A stretch of 16,840 nucleotides of DNA, from assembly GCA_003142495.1 (NCBI GenBank), contig PLMM01000269.1, positions 1,801 to 18,640 of the forward strand, read 5' to 3'. This DNA is from Gemmatimonadota bacterium (lineage in GTDB: Bacteria; Gemmatimonadota; Gemmatimonadetes; Gemmatimonadales; Gemmatimonadaceae). The notes below the pieces were generated by a model, which was not told the DNA's origin, did no database searches, and saw only the letters and a list, made by a program, of their open reading frames with translations. Positions 6,412 through 13,764 of this stretch are shown one piece after another. A program made the position numbers and the translations under genes. How positions within the stretch are numbered: position 1 is the first letter of the stretch; every line of letters begins with the position of its first letter.

Positions 6412-7454
6412 CGCGCGCCCCTCGCCGCAACAAGCTGCGCGTGATAGCGCTCACGCATCCCGACCACATCCCGCCCGACACGCTCGAGGGAACGTCGGAC
6501 AAGGAAGCGCTCGCGTGGCGCGCCGAGTTCGACGTCGTCAACGGCCTTCGCGAGCTCGGCCACGAGGTCGAAGCACTCGGCGTGCAGGACGATCTGCAGC
6601 CGATCCGCGACGCCGTCACCGACATCAAGCCGCACGTCGTCTTCAATCTGCTCGAGGAATTTCAGTACAACGCCACCTTCGATCACAACATCGTGGCGTA
6701 CCTCGAGCTCCTCGGTGTGCCCTACACGGGATGCAATCCGCGCGGGCTCGTGCTCTCGCGCGGCAAGGCGCTCTCGAAGAAGCTGCTCGCGTACCATCAT
6801 GTGCCGGTGCCGGCGTTCGAGGTATTTCCCCTCGGCCGCAAGGTGCAGCGCCCCGCGGAGCTCGCGTTTCCGCTCTTCGTGAAGAGTCTCACGGAGCACG
6901 CGTCGATCGGCATCGCGCGCGCGTCGCTCGTGAACGATGACGACGAGCTTCGCGAGCGCGTGGAGTTCATCCACGAGCACGTCGCCACCGATGCGATCGC
7001 CGAGCAGTTCATTCCGGGGCGCGAGCTGTACGTGAGCGTCGTCGGCAACTCACGGCTCCGCACCTTCCCGGCGTGGGAGCTCGTCATCGACGATCAGGAT
7101 GCGAACGAGCCGCTGATAGCGACGGCGAAGGTGAAGCACGACCTCGACTACCAGGCGAAGAAGGGCGTGAAGATTCGCGCGGCCGAGGGATTGTCGAAGG
7201 CGCTGAGCGCGCAGCTGGGATGGATGAGCAAGCGGATCTATCGCGTGCTCGAGCTCTCGGGATACGCGCGCATCGACTATCGGCTCGACGCGAGCGGTGG
7301 CCTGTATTTTCTGGATGCGAATCCGAATCCGGACATCTGCGAGAGCGAGGAGTTCGCTTCGGCCGCGCGCTACGACGGGGTGGAATACCCGGAGCTGCTG
7401 CAGCGGATCGTGCGGTTGGGGATGGGTGCGCGTCCCCTGTCGGCGGCCGGCTAG
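6396..7454 (+). CDS. D-Ala-D-Ala-ligase-like ATP-grasp enzyme
   Basis: A 352-residue ATP-grasp ligase. The N-terminal pre-ATP domain (about 12-110) ends at GVPYTGCNPRGLVLSRGKALSKKLL (107-131), very like the D-alanine-D-alanine ligase segment that leads into the ATP-grasp fold. FPLFVKSLTEHASIGIA (158-174) is the flexible nucleotide-binding loop, EQFIPGRELYVSVVG (203-217) contains the Glu that contacts nucleotide or metal, and YARIDYR with FLDANPNPD (305-313) supplies the Mg-binding Asp and Asn. The enzyme should activate a carboxylate with ATP and join it to an amine. The substrate is probably an amino acid or small peptide, but it need not be D-Ala: this looks like a divergent subfamily, not the housekeeping Ddl. 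The ATG at 6396 is the only Met in this frame before the conserved domain and lies inside the end of the metallopeptidase gene. Confidence 0.85.
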   Translation: MAHPVTRAPRRNKLRVIALTHPDHIPPDTLEGTSDKEALAWRAEFDVVNGLRELGHEVEALGVQDDLQPIRDAVTDIKPHVVFNLLEEFQYNATFDHNIVAYLELLGVPYTGCNPRGLVLSRGKALSKKLLAYHHVPVPAFEVFPLGRKVQRPAELAFPLFVKSLTEHASIGIARASLVNDDDELRERVEFIHEHVATDAIAEQFIPGRELYVSVVGNSRLRTFPAWELVIDDQDANEPLIATAKVKHDLDYQAKKGVKIRAAEGLSKALSAQLGWMSKRIYRVLELSGYARIDYRLDASGGLYFLDANPNPDICESEEFASAARYDGVEYPELLQRIVRLGMGARPLSAAG

Positions 7455-7475
7455 CTCACGACCGCCGAGGGACGT

Positions 7476-7706
7476 TCAGGCAGCGCGCTGATAGGCCGCG
7501 CGCCACACCTGCGTGCCTTCGTCCAACGAAAACACGTACTGGAACTTCGCCGGCGGAAATCCGCGGACGCCGATCTCCAGCAAATCGCCTGTCTCGGCAT
7601 CGGCCTGCACCGCGATCGTATCAAGGGCGTCCTTGAACGTATCGCTTTCGACGGCACCCTTTCGCCGTACGTCGGAGCTGCCGATGGAAAACTCAAAACG
7701 CGGCAT
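7476..7706 (-). CDS. Small hypothetical protein, 76 residues
   Basis: I do not recognise this protein. It reads as a compact soluble alpha/beta protein (starts MPRFEFSIG, ends WRAAYQRAA), without Cys, signal peptide or membrane helix. It is supported as a real gene by a very strong Shine-Dalgarno, GGGGAGG ending six to seven bases before the ATG, and by ordinary amino-acid composition. It is convergent with the ATP-grasp gene (21 bases between stops) and divergent from the aldo/keto reductase gene. An upstream TATAGA on the minus strand (near 7736-7741) could be a -10 box, but I see no matching -35. Confidence 0.7.
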   Translation of the reverse strand: MPRFEFSIGSSDVRRKGAVESDTFKDALDTIAVQADAETGDLLEIGVRGFPPAKFQYVFSLDEGTQVWRAAYQRAA

Positions 7707-7710
7707 GCAA

Positions 7711-7717
7711 TCCTCCC
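7711..7717 (-). promoter_or_regulatory. Strong Shine-Dalgarno of the small protein gene
   Basis: The minus strand reads GGGGAGGA just before ATTGC and the ATG at 7706, nearly full complementarity to the 16S rRNA tail. It is the strongest ribosome-binding site in the window and suggests high translation of a 76-residue protein. Confidence 0.7.
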
Positions 7718-7860
7718 CTGTTTGTCGTCATGTCTCTATACACATATCCAGGACGATTGGTTTCGCTTTTCGCGCGACCGTCATTTTGGCGGGAACTCGC
7801 TCGGCGGCAACCGTCTTGCTCTCCTGAACCGTCTCGCAGACACTCTCGGAGAGCAGCGAC

Positions 7861-8730
7861 ATGACTACGCCCCGCAAAGCCACAAGCGCCGCCAACGCAG
7901 GAACCGTCGGCTTCGGCGACCTGACCGTGAATCGACTCGGCTTCGGCGCCATGCGGATCACCGGCGATGGCATCTGGGGCGAGCCGAAGGACCGCGAGGA
8001 GGCCAAGCGTGTGCTCAGGCGCCTGCTCGAGCTCGACGTCAACCTCATCGACACCGCCGACTCGTACGGCCCTGAGGTTTCCGAGCGGCTCATCAGCGAG
8101 ACATTGGCGCCGTATAAGGCGGGGCTCGTGATCGCGACGAAGGGCGGTTACGTGCGCACGGGCCCGAATCAGTGGAAGCCCAACGGAAAGCCGGAGCACC
8201 TGCGCTCGGCGCTCGAAGGGAGCCTCAAGCGGCTCAAGCTCGAGCGCATCGATGTCTACCAGCTGCACAATGCGGCAGATCCCACGGTGCCGCTCGCGGA
8301 CTCGATCGGCGAGCTCGCGATCATGCAGAGCGAGGGGAAGATCCGGCACATCGGCGTGAGCAACTTCAGCGTGGCGCAGCTCACGGAGGCGCGCTCGCTC
8401 GTGAAGGTGGTCTCGGTGCAGAATCGCTACAACCTCGGCGATCGCGCCTCGGAGGCCGTGCTGAAGGAGTGCGAGAAGCTCGGCATCCCGTTCATTCCCT
8501 GGGCGCCGCTCGGCAAATCGAACAGCGATGCGACGAGCGCGCTCGAGAACGTCGCCAGGCGCCACGATGCGACGACGGGACAGATCGCGATCGCGTCGCT
8601 GCTCGCGCACTCGCCCGTGATGCTCCCAATTCCGGGCACGTCGAAGGTGAAGCATCTCGAGGAGAACATCGCCGCGGCGGGGATCGAGCTCACGGAGCAG
8701 GATCGCAAGGAGCTGTCGCTCACCTCCTGA
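7861..8730 (+). CDS. Aldo/keto reductase (YdbC/PdxI-like)
   Basis: A 289-residue NADPH-dependent aldo/keto reductase of single-domain (beta/alpha)8 type. The catalytic tetrad is complete: Asp64 and Tyr69 in IDTADSYG, Lys94 in ATKGG, His136 in YQLH. Cofactor-side motifs are also present: GKIRHIGVSNFS (159-170), VSVQNRYN (185-192), PFIPWAPLG (210-218) and LPIPGTSKVKHLEEN (255-269). The order of motifs and the short loops resemble E. coli YdbC (pyridoxal reductase PdxI), so pyridoxal or another aldehyde is a plausible substrate, though the family is broad. The ATG at 7861 has GGAG eight to nine bases upstream. The amidase gene follows 137 bases later on the same strand; that gap shows no clear promoter or terminator. 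Confidence 0.9.
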   Translation: MTTPRKATSAANAGTVGFGDLTVNRLGFGAMRITGDGIWGEPKDREEAKRVLRRLLELDVNLIDTADSYGPEVSERLISETLAPYKAGLVIATKGGYVRTGPNQWKPNGKPEHLRSALEGSLKRLKLERIDVYQLHNAADPTVPLADSIGELAIMQSEGKIRHIGVSNFSVAQLTEARSLVKVVSVQNRYNLGDRASEAVLKECEKLGIPFIPWAPLGKSNSDATSALENVARRHDATTGQIAIASLLAHSPVMLPIPGTSKVKHLEENIAAAGIELTEQDRKELSLTS

Positions 8731-8867
8731 GGCTGGCGCTTCACCCCGCGCTACTTCCCTTCCTTGCGCTTTCGCACCACGATACCACCCTAGGCGAGCA
8801 GGGCGGCGAGCACGCAAAGGTGACGCCGTGCATTCGCGAAGCGCACCTCATCCTCAACCCGCGGACA

Positions 8868-10511
8868 ATGTCGAGCGACGACACGGAATCCATGAGCAGG
8901 CGCAGCTTCGTTGCGGGCGCACTGGCGTCGAGTGCAATGGTGGCAGGCGGCGGCGCATCGTGGCCGGCCGTACTCTCGCGAACGATGCACTCGCAACCGA
9001 CCGGGCATGTGTCGGATGGCAGCGTGGAGGAGCAAACCATTGGTCAGCTCCAGGAGGCGATGCAGGGGGGCGCGATCTCGTCGCGAGAGATCGTCGAGGC
9101 GTATCGCGCGCGCATCGGCACTCTTGACCACGATCTGCACGCGGTGCTCGAGCTCAACCCTGACGCGAGCGCGATCGCCGACGCGCTGGATGCGGAGCGC
9201 AGGAAGTCGGGCCCGCGCGGGCCGCTCCACGGCATTCCCATCCTCATCAAGGACAACGTCGCGACGGCCGACAAGATGGAGACCACTGCGGGATCGCTCG
9301 CGTTGGTTGGTGCGCGCCCACCGCGCGAGGCATTCCTGGCCGAGCGGCTGCGCGCGGCCGGCGCCGTGATCCTCGGCAAGACGAATCTCAGCGAGTGGGC
9401 GAACTTTCGGAGCACGCATGCCTCGAGCGGATGGAGCGGCCGCGGTGGGCAGTGCCGCAATCCATACGCGCTCGATCGCTCGCCGAGCGGCTCGAGCTCC
9501 GGCTCGGCCGCGGCGGCGGCGGCGAGCTTTTGCGCGGCGGCGATCGGCACGGAGACGAACGGCTCGATCGTGAGTCCGGCGTCTGCGTGCTCACTCGTGG
9601 GCATCAAGCCGACGGTTGGGTTGGTGAGCCGGAGCGCGATCATCCCGATCTCCCGGAGCCAGGACACTGCGGGCCCGATCGCGCGCACTGTCACCGAGGC
9701 CGCGATTCTGCTCGGCGCGATCGCCGGCGCGGATGCGCGCGATGGGGCGACGATGGCGAAGGGAGCGCGACGCGTTGCGAGCTATGCGACGGCGCTGGAC
9801 GCGGACGCGCTGCGCGGGAAGCGGATAGGCGTGCCGCGCGAGCAGTACTTCGGCTACAGCACCGCCGCGGACTCGATCGCGCAGCATGCGCTCGATCTCA
9901 TGCGCGAGAAGGGCGCGGTGATCGTGGATCCCGTCGAGATCGGAAAGATGGGGCAGGTCGGCGACGCCGAATTCGAGGTGCTGCTCTACGAGTTCAAGGC
10001 GGGGATCAACGAGTATCTCGCCGAGCTTGCCGTGGGCGCGAAGGTGCGCACGCTGGCCGACCTCATCGCGTTCAATCACACGCACGAGCGCGAGGAGATG
10101 CCGTACTTCGGCCAGGAGATCTTCGAGCAGGCGCAGAAGCGCGGACCGCTCACGGATGCGAAGTATCTCGCGGCGCTCGCGAAGGCGCGGATGAACACGC
10201 GTGCGAAGGGGATCGATGCAATCATGGACGCGCACAAGCTCGACGCGCTCGTCGCGCCGACGGGCGGGCCGGCGTGGCTGATCGATCTCGTGAACGGCGA
10301 CTCGGACGGCGGCGGCAGCTCGTCGCCGGCGGCGGAGGCCGGCTATCCGAGCATCACGGTGCCCGCGGGCTATGCGTTGGGGCTCCCGGTAGGCATCTCG
10401 TTCTTCGGGAGGGCGTGGAGCGAGCCCACGCTCATCGGCATCGCGTATGCGTTCGAGCAGGCGGCGAATGCGCGGCACGCGCCGACCTACGCGCGCACCG
10501 CCGCACTCTGA
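8868..10511 (+). CDS. Tat-exported amidase, peptide-amidase-like
   Basis: A 547-residue amidase-signature enzyme that hydrolyses C-N amide bonds. The Ser-cisSer-Lys triad is intact: Lys128 in LIKDN, Ser209 in PSGSSSGS, and the nucleophile Ser233 in GTETNGSIV, with the family's usual 24-residue spacing. The sequence after the nucleophile (LVGIKPTVGLVSR, QDTAGPIARTV) is close to peptide amidases, which remove the C-terminal amide from peptides, rather than to the GatA subunit. The N-terminus carries a twin-arginine signal, MSRRSFVAGALAS at residues 9-21, so the folded enzyme should be exported. Two ATG starts are possible, 8868 and 8892; the second puts the twin Arg right after the start. Neither has a good Shine-Dalgarno. 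It converges on xoxG with only six bases between stop codons. Substrate is inferred. Confidence 0.9.
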   Translation: MSSDDTESMSRRSFVAGALASSAMVAGGGASWPAVLSRTMHSQPTGHVSDGSVEEQTIGQLQEAMQGGAISSREIVEAYRARIGTLDHDLHAVLELNPDASAIADALDAERRKSGPRGPLHGIPILIKDNVATADKMETTAGSLALVGARPPREAFLAERLRAAGAVILGKTNLSEWANFRSTHASSGWSGRGGQCRNPYALDRSPSGSSSGSAAAAAASFCAAAIGTETNGSIVSPASACSLVGIKPTVGLVSRSAIIPISRSQDTAGPIARTVTEAAILLGAIAGADARDGATMAKGARRVASYATALDADALRGKRIGVPREQYFGYSTAADSIAQHALDLMREKGAVIVDPVEIGKMGQVGDAEFEVLLYEFKAGINEYLAELAVGAKVRTLADLIAFNHTHEREEMPYFGQEIFEQAQKRGPLTDAKYLAALAKARMNTRAKGIDAIMDAHKLDALVAPTGGPAWLIDLVNGDSDGGGSSSPAAEAGYPSITVPAGYALGLPVGISFFGRAWSEPTLIGIAYAFEQAANARHAPTYARTAAL

Positions 10512-10517
10512 GCCGCG

Positions 10518-11075
10518 CTACTCCGTCTTCTTCTGCGTCGGATGCTTGACGGTGTCGGGATGCGGGCCCGGCATCGGAATCGGATTCGGTGACGCAGGCG
10601 GCGCCGCGTTCGGCGCGGGCATCGCGGTGGTGTCGCCGCCCTGCGCGAAGAAGAACTGCGGCTCGGCCCTCGTGCGCAGCGAGCGGATGTACTGGATGAG
10701 CGCACCGATCTCGCGATCGTTCAGGCGACCGGCCCACGGCGGCATCCCCATCGGGCGTCCGTCGTGAATGCTGTGATAGATGAGCGAGTCGGTACCGCCG
10801 TACTTCCACGTCGTGTCGCGCAAGCTCGGACCCATCGCGCCGCCGGCGAGGCCGCCATGACAGCCGTAGCAGTTGTTCTCGATGAAGAGCTGGCGTCCCT
10901 GCACCGCGAGCTTCGCGTCGCCGCCGAAGGTACGCTGGCCCAGGTCGTCGGACGAGCCCGGCTTCGCGGCGGCCTTCCCCTCAACGGCCTTGTCGCTTTG
11001 GCCACCGCAGGCCGCGAGCAGCACGAGTGAGAGCACGGCGCCACCGTACGCGATCGCCTGAAGCGATGTTCGCAT
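10518..11075 (-). CDS. xoxG: Lipoprotein cytochrome c, probable XoxG electron acceptor
   Basis: A 185-residue monohaem cytochrome c. A signal peptide ends in a lipobox LLAAC (lipidated Cys23). The haem motif CYGCH is at 69-73 and GRPMGMPPW (107-115) supplies the axial Met. A Pro-rich tail of about 45 residues follows. By position, third in the xoxFJG unit, it should take electrons from XoxF. XoxG proteins are usually described as soluble periplasmic, so the lipid anchor is unusual. I prefer the ATG at 11075: GGAG (11083-11086) lies seven bases before it, but only one base before the alternative ATG at 11081, whose ATGA overlaps the xoxJ stop. Either way the gene is coupled to xoxJ. It ends six bases from the convergent amidase stop, with no hairpin between them. 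Confidence 0.85.
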   Translation of the reverse strand: MRTSLQAIAYGGAVLSLVLLAACGGQSDKAVEGKAAAKPGSSDDLGQRTFGGDAKLAVQGRQLFIENNCYGCHGGLAGGAMGPSLRDTTWKYGGTDSLIYHSIHDGRPMGMPPWAGRLNDREIGALIQYIRSLRTRAEPQFFFAQGGDTTAMPAPNAAPPASPNPIPMPGPHPDTVKHPTQKKTE

Positions 11076-11077
11076 TG

Positions 11078-11911
11078 TCATTCTCCGTGAATCGCACTGC
11101 TCGACGCCTGTGCGGAGTCGAGCGGTACGCCGTAGTCGGACAGGATTTTATGGATGGCCGGACGCTCGCGCGCGAGCAACGTGTCGAGCGTGCGCGCGAG
11201 AGTCGTATCGGTGCGACGAAGCCCCATCGCGATGTCGAACGCGAAGATCTGGCCGGATGCATCTGACGATGGAGCCACGGGCACGATCGTGAGCGGCATT
11301 GGTGAGTGCTTCGCGAAGTAGCCTGCGAACGGGCCCCACACGATCGCGACGTCGATCTCGCCCTTCTCGAGCGCCTCGATGATGCGCGCCTGCGGATTCG
11401 GCTTCGAGTAGTCGTCGACGATCTGGTAGCCGCGCACGTTGTCGATCATTCCGCGCGACGCGAGCGCCTGCGCGGGCGGGGTGTTCTGGTAGTCGTCACC
11501 GATCATGTGCACGCCCACCTTGAGCGAGCGCAGTGCGCTGTCGTCGAGCGAGCGCACGTGCACCGGACCCTTGGTGCGATAGACGATGACGTACGTCGAG
11601 CGGTAGTACGGCGCGGTGGTGAGCAGGGGGCCGAAGGCGACGGGCACGCCCATGTATACGTCGCACGCGCCGGCCTTGAGCCCTTTGCGCACGAAGCCGC
11701 GCATCTGCGGACGCCAGCTGAACTCCACCGTCGTGCCCATATCGTGCGCGAGGAGATCGGCGATGCGATTCTCGAAGCCTGCGCGCTGCTCGTTCGAGAA
11801 GGGGAGATTGTTCGGATCGGCGCAGACGCGTAGCGGCGGCTTCGGCGACTGGCGCGCCGCGGCGCCAATCGTCGAGAACACGAGGAGAGCCAACGCCGCG
11901 CGAGCGATCAC
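11078..11911 (-). CDS. xoxJ: XoxJ, periplasmic binding-protein-like partner of methanol dehydrogenase
   Basis: A 277-residue periplasmic protein of the quinoprotein-dehydrogenase-associated substrate-binding family (MxaJ/XoxJ). A signal peptide ends near residue 19. The mature protein opens with the family hallmark LRVCADPNNLPFSN (27-40) and continues with GFENRIADLLA (45-55) and RGFVRKGLKAGACDVYMGVP (71-90). Cys30 and Cys83 probably form a disulfide. A second hallmark is DVAIVWGPFAGYFA (187-200). XoxJ is thought to help activate or fold XoxF rather than import a solute. I start it at the GTG 11911-11909, whose GTGA overlaps the xoxF stop. A longer reading to 12043 would add an implausible Arg-rich leader inside xoxF. 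It overlaps xoxG at its 3' end. No transporter permease or ATPase lies nearby. Confidence 0.9.
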   Translation of the reverse strand: MIARAALALLVFSTIGAAARQSPKPPLRVCADPNNLPFSNEQRAGFENRIADLLAHDMGTTVEFSWRPQMRGFVRKGLKAGACDVYMGVPVAFGPLLTTAPYYRSTYVIVYRTKGPVHVRSLDDSALRSLKVGVHMIGDDYQNTPPAQALASRGMIDNVRGYQIVDDYSKPNPQARIIEALEKGEIDVAIVWGPFAGYFAKHSPMPLTIVPVAPSSDASGQIFAFDIAMGLRRTDTTLARTLDTLLARERPAIHKILSDYGVPLDSAQASSSAIHGE

Positions 11912-13764
11912 GGCAGCGTGAACACGTGCAGTGCCCCGCCCGCCTTCGTGTGATCGGGCAGATCCTTCATCGCGTTGACGGCGCCGAGTGCAGCGAAGGG
12001 ATCGTCTGTGGAGAGATTGCCGGGCACGATGGCGCCTGCCCATCCACCGACGCCTTCGTAAATCGCGACGTACTGCTTTCCATCGGGGCCGATGAAGGTC
12101 ATCGGATTGCCGACGATTCCGGAGTTGAAGTGCGTCTTCCAGAGCACCTCACCGCTCGTCGCGTTCACCGCCTTGAAGTCGCCGTCCATCGTGCCGTAAA
12201 ACACGACATCGCCGGCGGTCACGAGCGCGCCCGACCACACGGGGAAGTTTTCCTTGATTCCCCACACCTTCTTCCCCGTGCCCGCATCCCACGCGAGGAA
12301 CTCGCCGCGATTACCGCCGGGGCCGCCGTACATCTTCACCGCGGCGCCAACGTACGGCGTGCCCGCGATGTATTTCGCCTCGATGCCGCCGTAGTCCATA
12401 CAGAGATTCGACGCCGGCGTGTAGAAGAGATGTGTGCGCGGCGAGAATGCCGCCGGCTGCTGATCGCGCGCGCCGATGGACGACGGGCAGATGTTCGTCG
12501 TCATGCGCCCCTGGTGTGTCTGCTTCTCGTCCACGAGCGTCGGACGGCCGGAGGTGAGATCCACACCCGTCGCCCAGTTCACATACTGGAACGGCTGCGC
12601 GACGAGCACCTCACCCGTGTGGCGATCGATCGTGTAGGCGAAGCCATTGCGATCGAAGTGCACGACCACCTTTCGCGTCGCACCGTTGAACGGAATGTCG
12701 GCGACGATCTGCTCGTTTACGCCATCATAGTCCCACGCGTCGTGGGGCGTGTACTGGTACGCCCACTTGAGCTCACCCGTGTCCGCATCGCGCGCCATCG
12801 CGGACGTGGAATAGAGATTGTCGCCGGGGCGCAGATCAGGATTCCACGTGCCCGGATTCGAGGTGCCGTAAAACACCGAGTTCGATTCGGGATCGAAAGT
12901 CACCCATCCCCACACCGTCGCGCCGCCGATCTTCCACTGGTCGCCGCGCCAGCTCGTGACTCCCAAGTTCGCGGGCTTCATCGATTCGTAGAATGGCTTG
13001 AACGATGCGCCGATCTTCACGTCCTTGTCCGGCCCCGTGTTGAACGCCTGCCAGACGATCTTCCCCGTCTTCGCATCGAGTGCCGTGATCCATCCGCGCA
13101 CGCCCATCTCGCCGCCCGAGTTGCCGACGTACACTTTCCCCTTCGCGACGAGCGGCGCCATCGTCATCGTCGACCCCTGATTCGGATCCGCGAGCTTGGT
13201 GCGCCACACTTGCTTACCGGTGACCGCGTTGACGGCGACCGTCGCGTTGTCGAGCACGTTGTAGATGATGTTCCCATCGTAGTACGAGGCGCCTCGATTC
13301 ACGTCATCGCAGCACGCCTTGCCAAACGCCGTCTGATCGATGGGCGGAGCATATTCCCACAGCTTCGCCGGTCCCGGCTTCGACAGATCGAATGCCACGA
13401 GCTTGTTGGGATACGGCGTGACTACGTACATTCTGCCACCGACGACGAGGGGCTGTCCCTCGTGTCCGTCGGCTATTCCGGTGGTATAGCTCCACGATTC
13501 CTTGAGCTGCGCCACGTTGCTGGTCGAGATCTTGTCCAGCTCGCTGTATCGCGTGCTGCCGTAATCATGACCAGGAATCGTCCAGTCGCCTTCCTTCGAG
13601 CCCGGCGGCAGCGTGCTGCGCTTGGTGCTCGTGGTGGAGGGAGCCGGGCTCTTCGTGAGTGCGGGCGCTATCTGTGCCTGGGCAAACGCAGCGGCCGGCA
13701 CTAGTGCGGCGGCTGCAAATGAACAGGCGATCGAGCGCCAGGAAGGGCTGCTGGCGTGCATCAT
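11908..13764 (-). CDS. xoxF: XoxF, lanthanide-type PQQ methanol dehydrogenase
   Basis: A 618-residue quinoprotein alcohol dehydrogenase with a signal peptide (cleavage after AFAQA, about residue 30), acting in the periplasm on methanol with PQQ as cofactor. Family features are complete: vicinal Cys151-Cys152 (PQQ-stacking disulfide), Glu219 and Asn303 (metal ligands), Trp285-Gly-Trp287, and catalytic Asp345 in HDAWDYDG. Asp347, two residues on, replaces the Ala of calcium-dependent MxaF and marks lanthanide use. The C-terminal GVGGWAG is also XoxF-like. Tryptophan-docking propeller repeats run throughout (for example TGKQVWR, TGKIVWQ, TGELKWA, TGKKVWG, SGEVLWK). Length is normal. The ATG at 13764 has GGAG (13771-13774) six bases upstream. 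It heads the xoxFJG unit; there is no mxaI-like small-subunit gene. Ethanol-type lanthanide enzymes share the Asp, but the xoxJ/xoxG neighbours favour XoxF. Confidence 0.95.
   Translation of the reverse strand: MMHASSPSWRSIACSFAAAALVPAAAFAQAQIAPALTKSPAPSTTSTKRSTLPPGSKEGDWTIPGHDYGSTRYSELDKISTSNVAQLKESWSYTTGIADGHEGQPLVVGGRMYVVTPYPNKLVAFDLSKPGPAKLWEYAPPIDQTAFGKACCDDVNRGASYYDGNIIYNVLDNATVAVNAVTGKQVWRTKLADPNQGSTMTMAPLVAKGKVYVGNSGGEMGVRGWITALDAKTGKIVWQAFNTGPDKDVKIGASFKPFYESMKPANLGVTSWRGDQWKIGGATVWGWVTFDPESNSVFYGTSNPGTWNPDLRPGDNLYSTSAMARDADTGELKWAYQYTPHDAWDYDGVNEQIVADIPFNGATRKVVVHFDRNGFAYTIDRHTGEVLVAQPFQYVNWATGVDLTSGRPTLVDEKQTHQGRMTTNICPSSIGARDQQPAAFSPRTHLFYTPASNLCMDYGGIEAKYIAGTPYVGAAVKMYGGPGGNRGEFLAWDAGTGKKVWGIKENFPVWSGALVTAGDVVFYGTMDGDFKAVNATSGEVLWKTHFNSGIVGNPMTFIGPDGKQYVAIYEGVGGWAGAIVPGNLSTDDPFAALGAVNAMKDLPDHTKAGGALHVFTLP

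Noticed and set aside
7693-8817. Minus-strand open frame of 374 codons across the aldo/keto reductase gene
   Set aside because: Antisense to a gene with an intact catalytic tetrad; Arg/Leu-rich and featureless.
8172-8867. Upstream extension of the amidase frame into the aldo/keto reductase gene
   Set aside because: The extension is an Arg-rich shadow frame; the Tat signal at 8892 shows the true N-terminus.
9395-10549. Second plus-strand frame of 384 codons inside the amidase gene
   Set aside because: Out-of-frame shadow of the amidase with Gly/Arg/Ala-rich composition.
11078-11911. An ABC-transporter solute-binding protein
   Set aside because: The fold is the same, but the CADPNNLPFSN hallmark, the operon position and the absence of permease and ATPase genes point to XoxJ.
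11926-13704. Plus-strand open frame of 592 codons across xoxF
   Set aside because: Antisense shadow of xoxF with Arg/His-rich composition and no recognisable motif.
11908-13764. MxaF (calcium methanol dehydrogenase) or an ethanol dehydrogenase instead of XoxF
   Set aside because: Asp347 replaces the MxaF Ala, no mxaI-like gene is present, and xoxJ and xoxG follow directly. An ExaF-type enzyme cannot be fully excluded without a tree.
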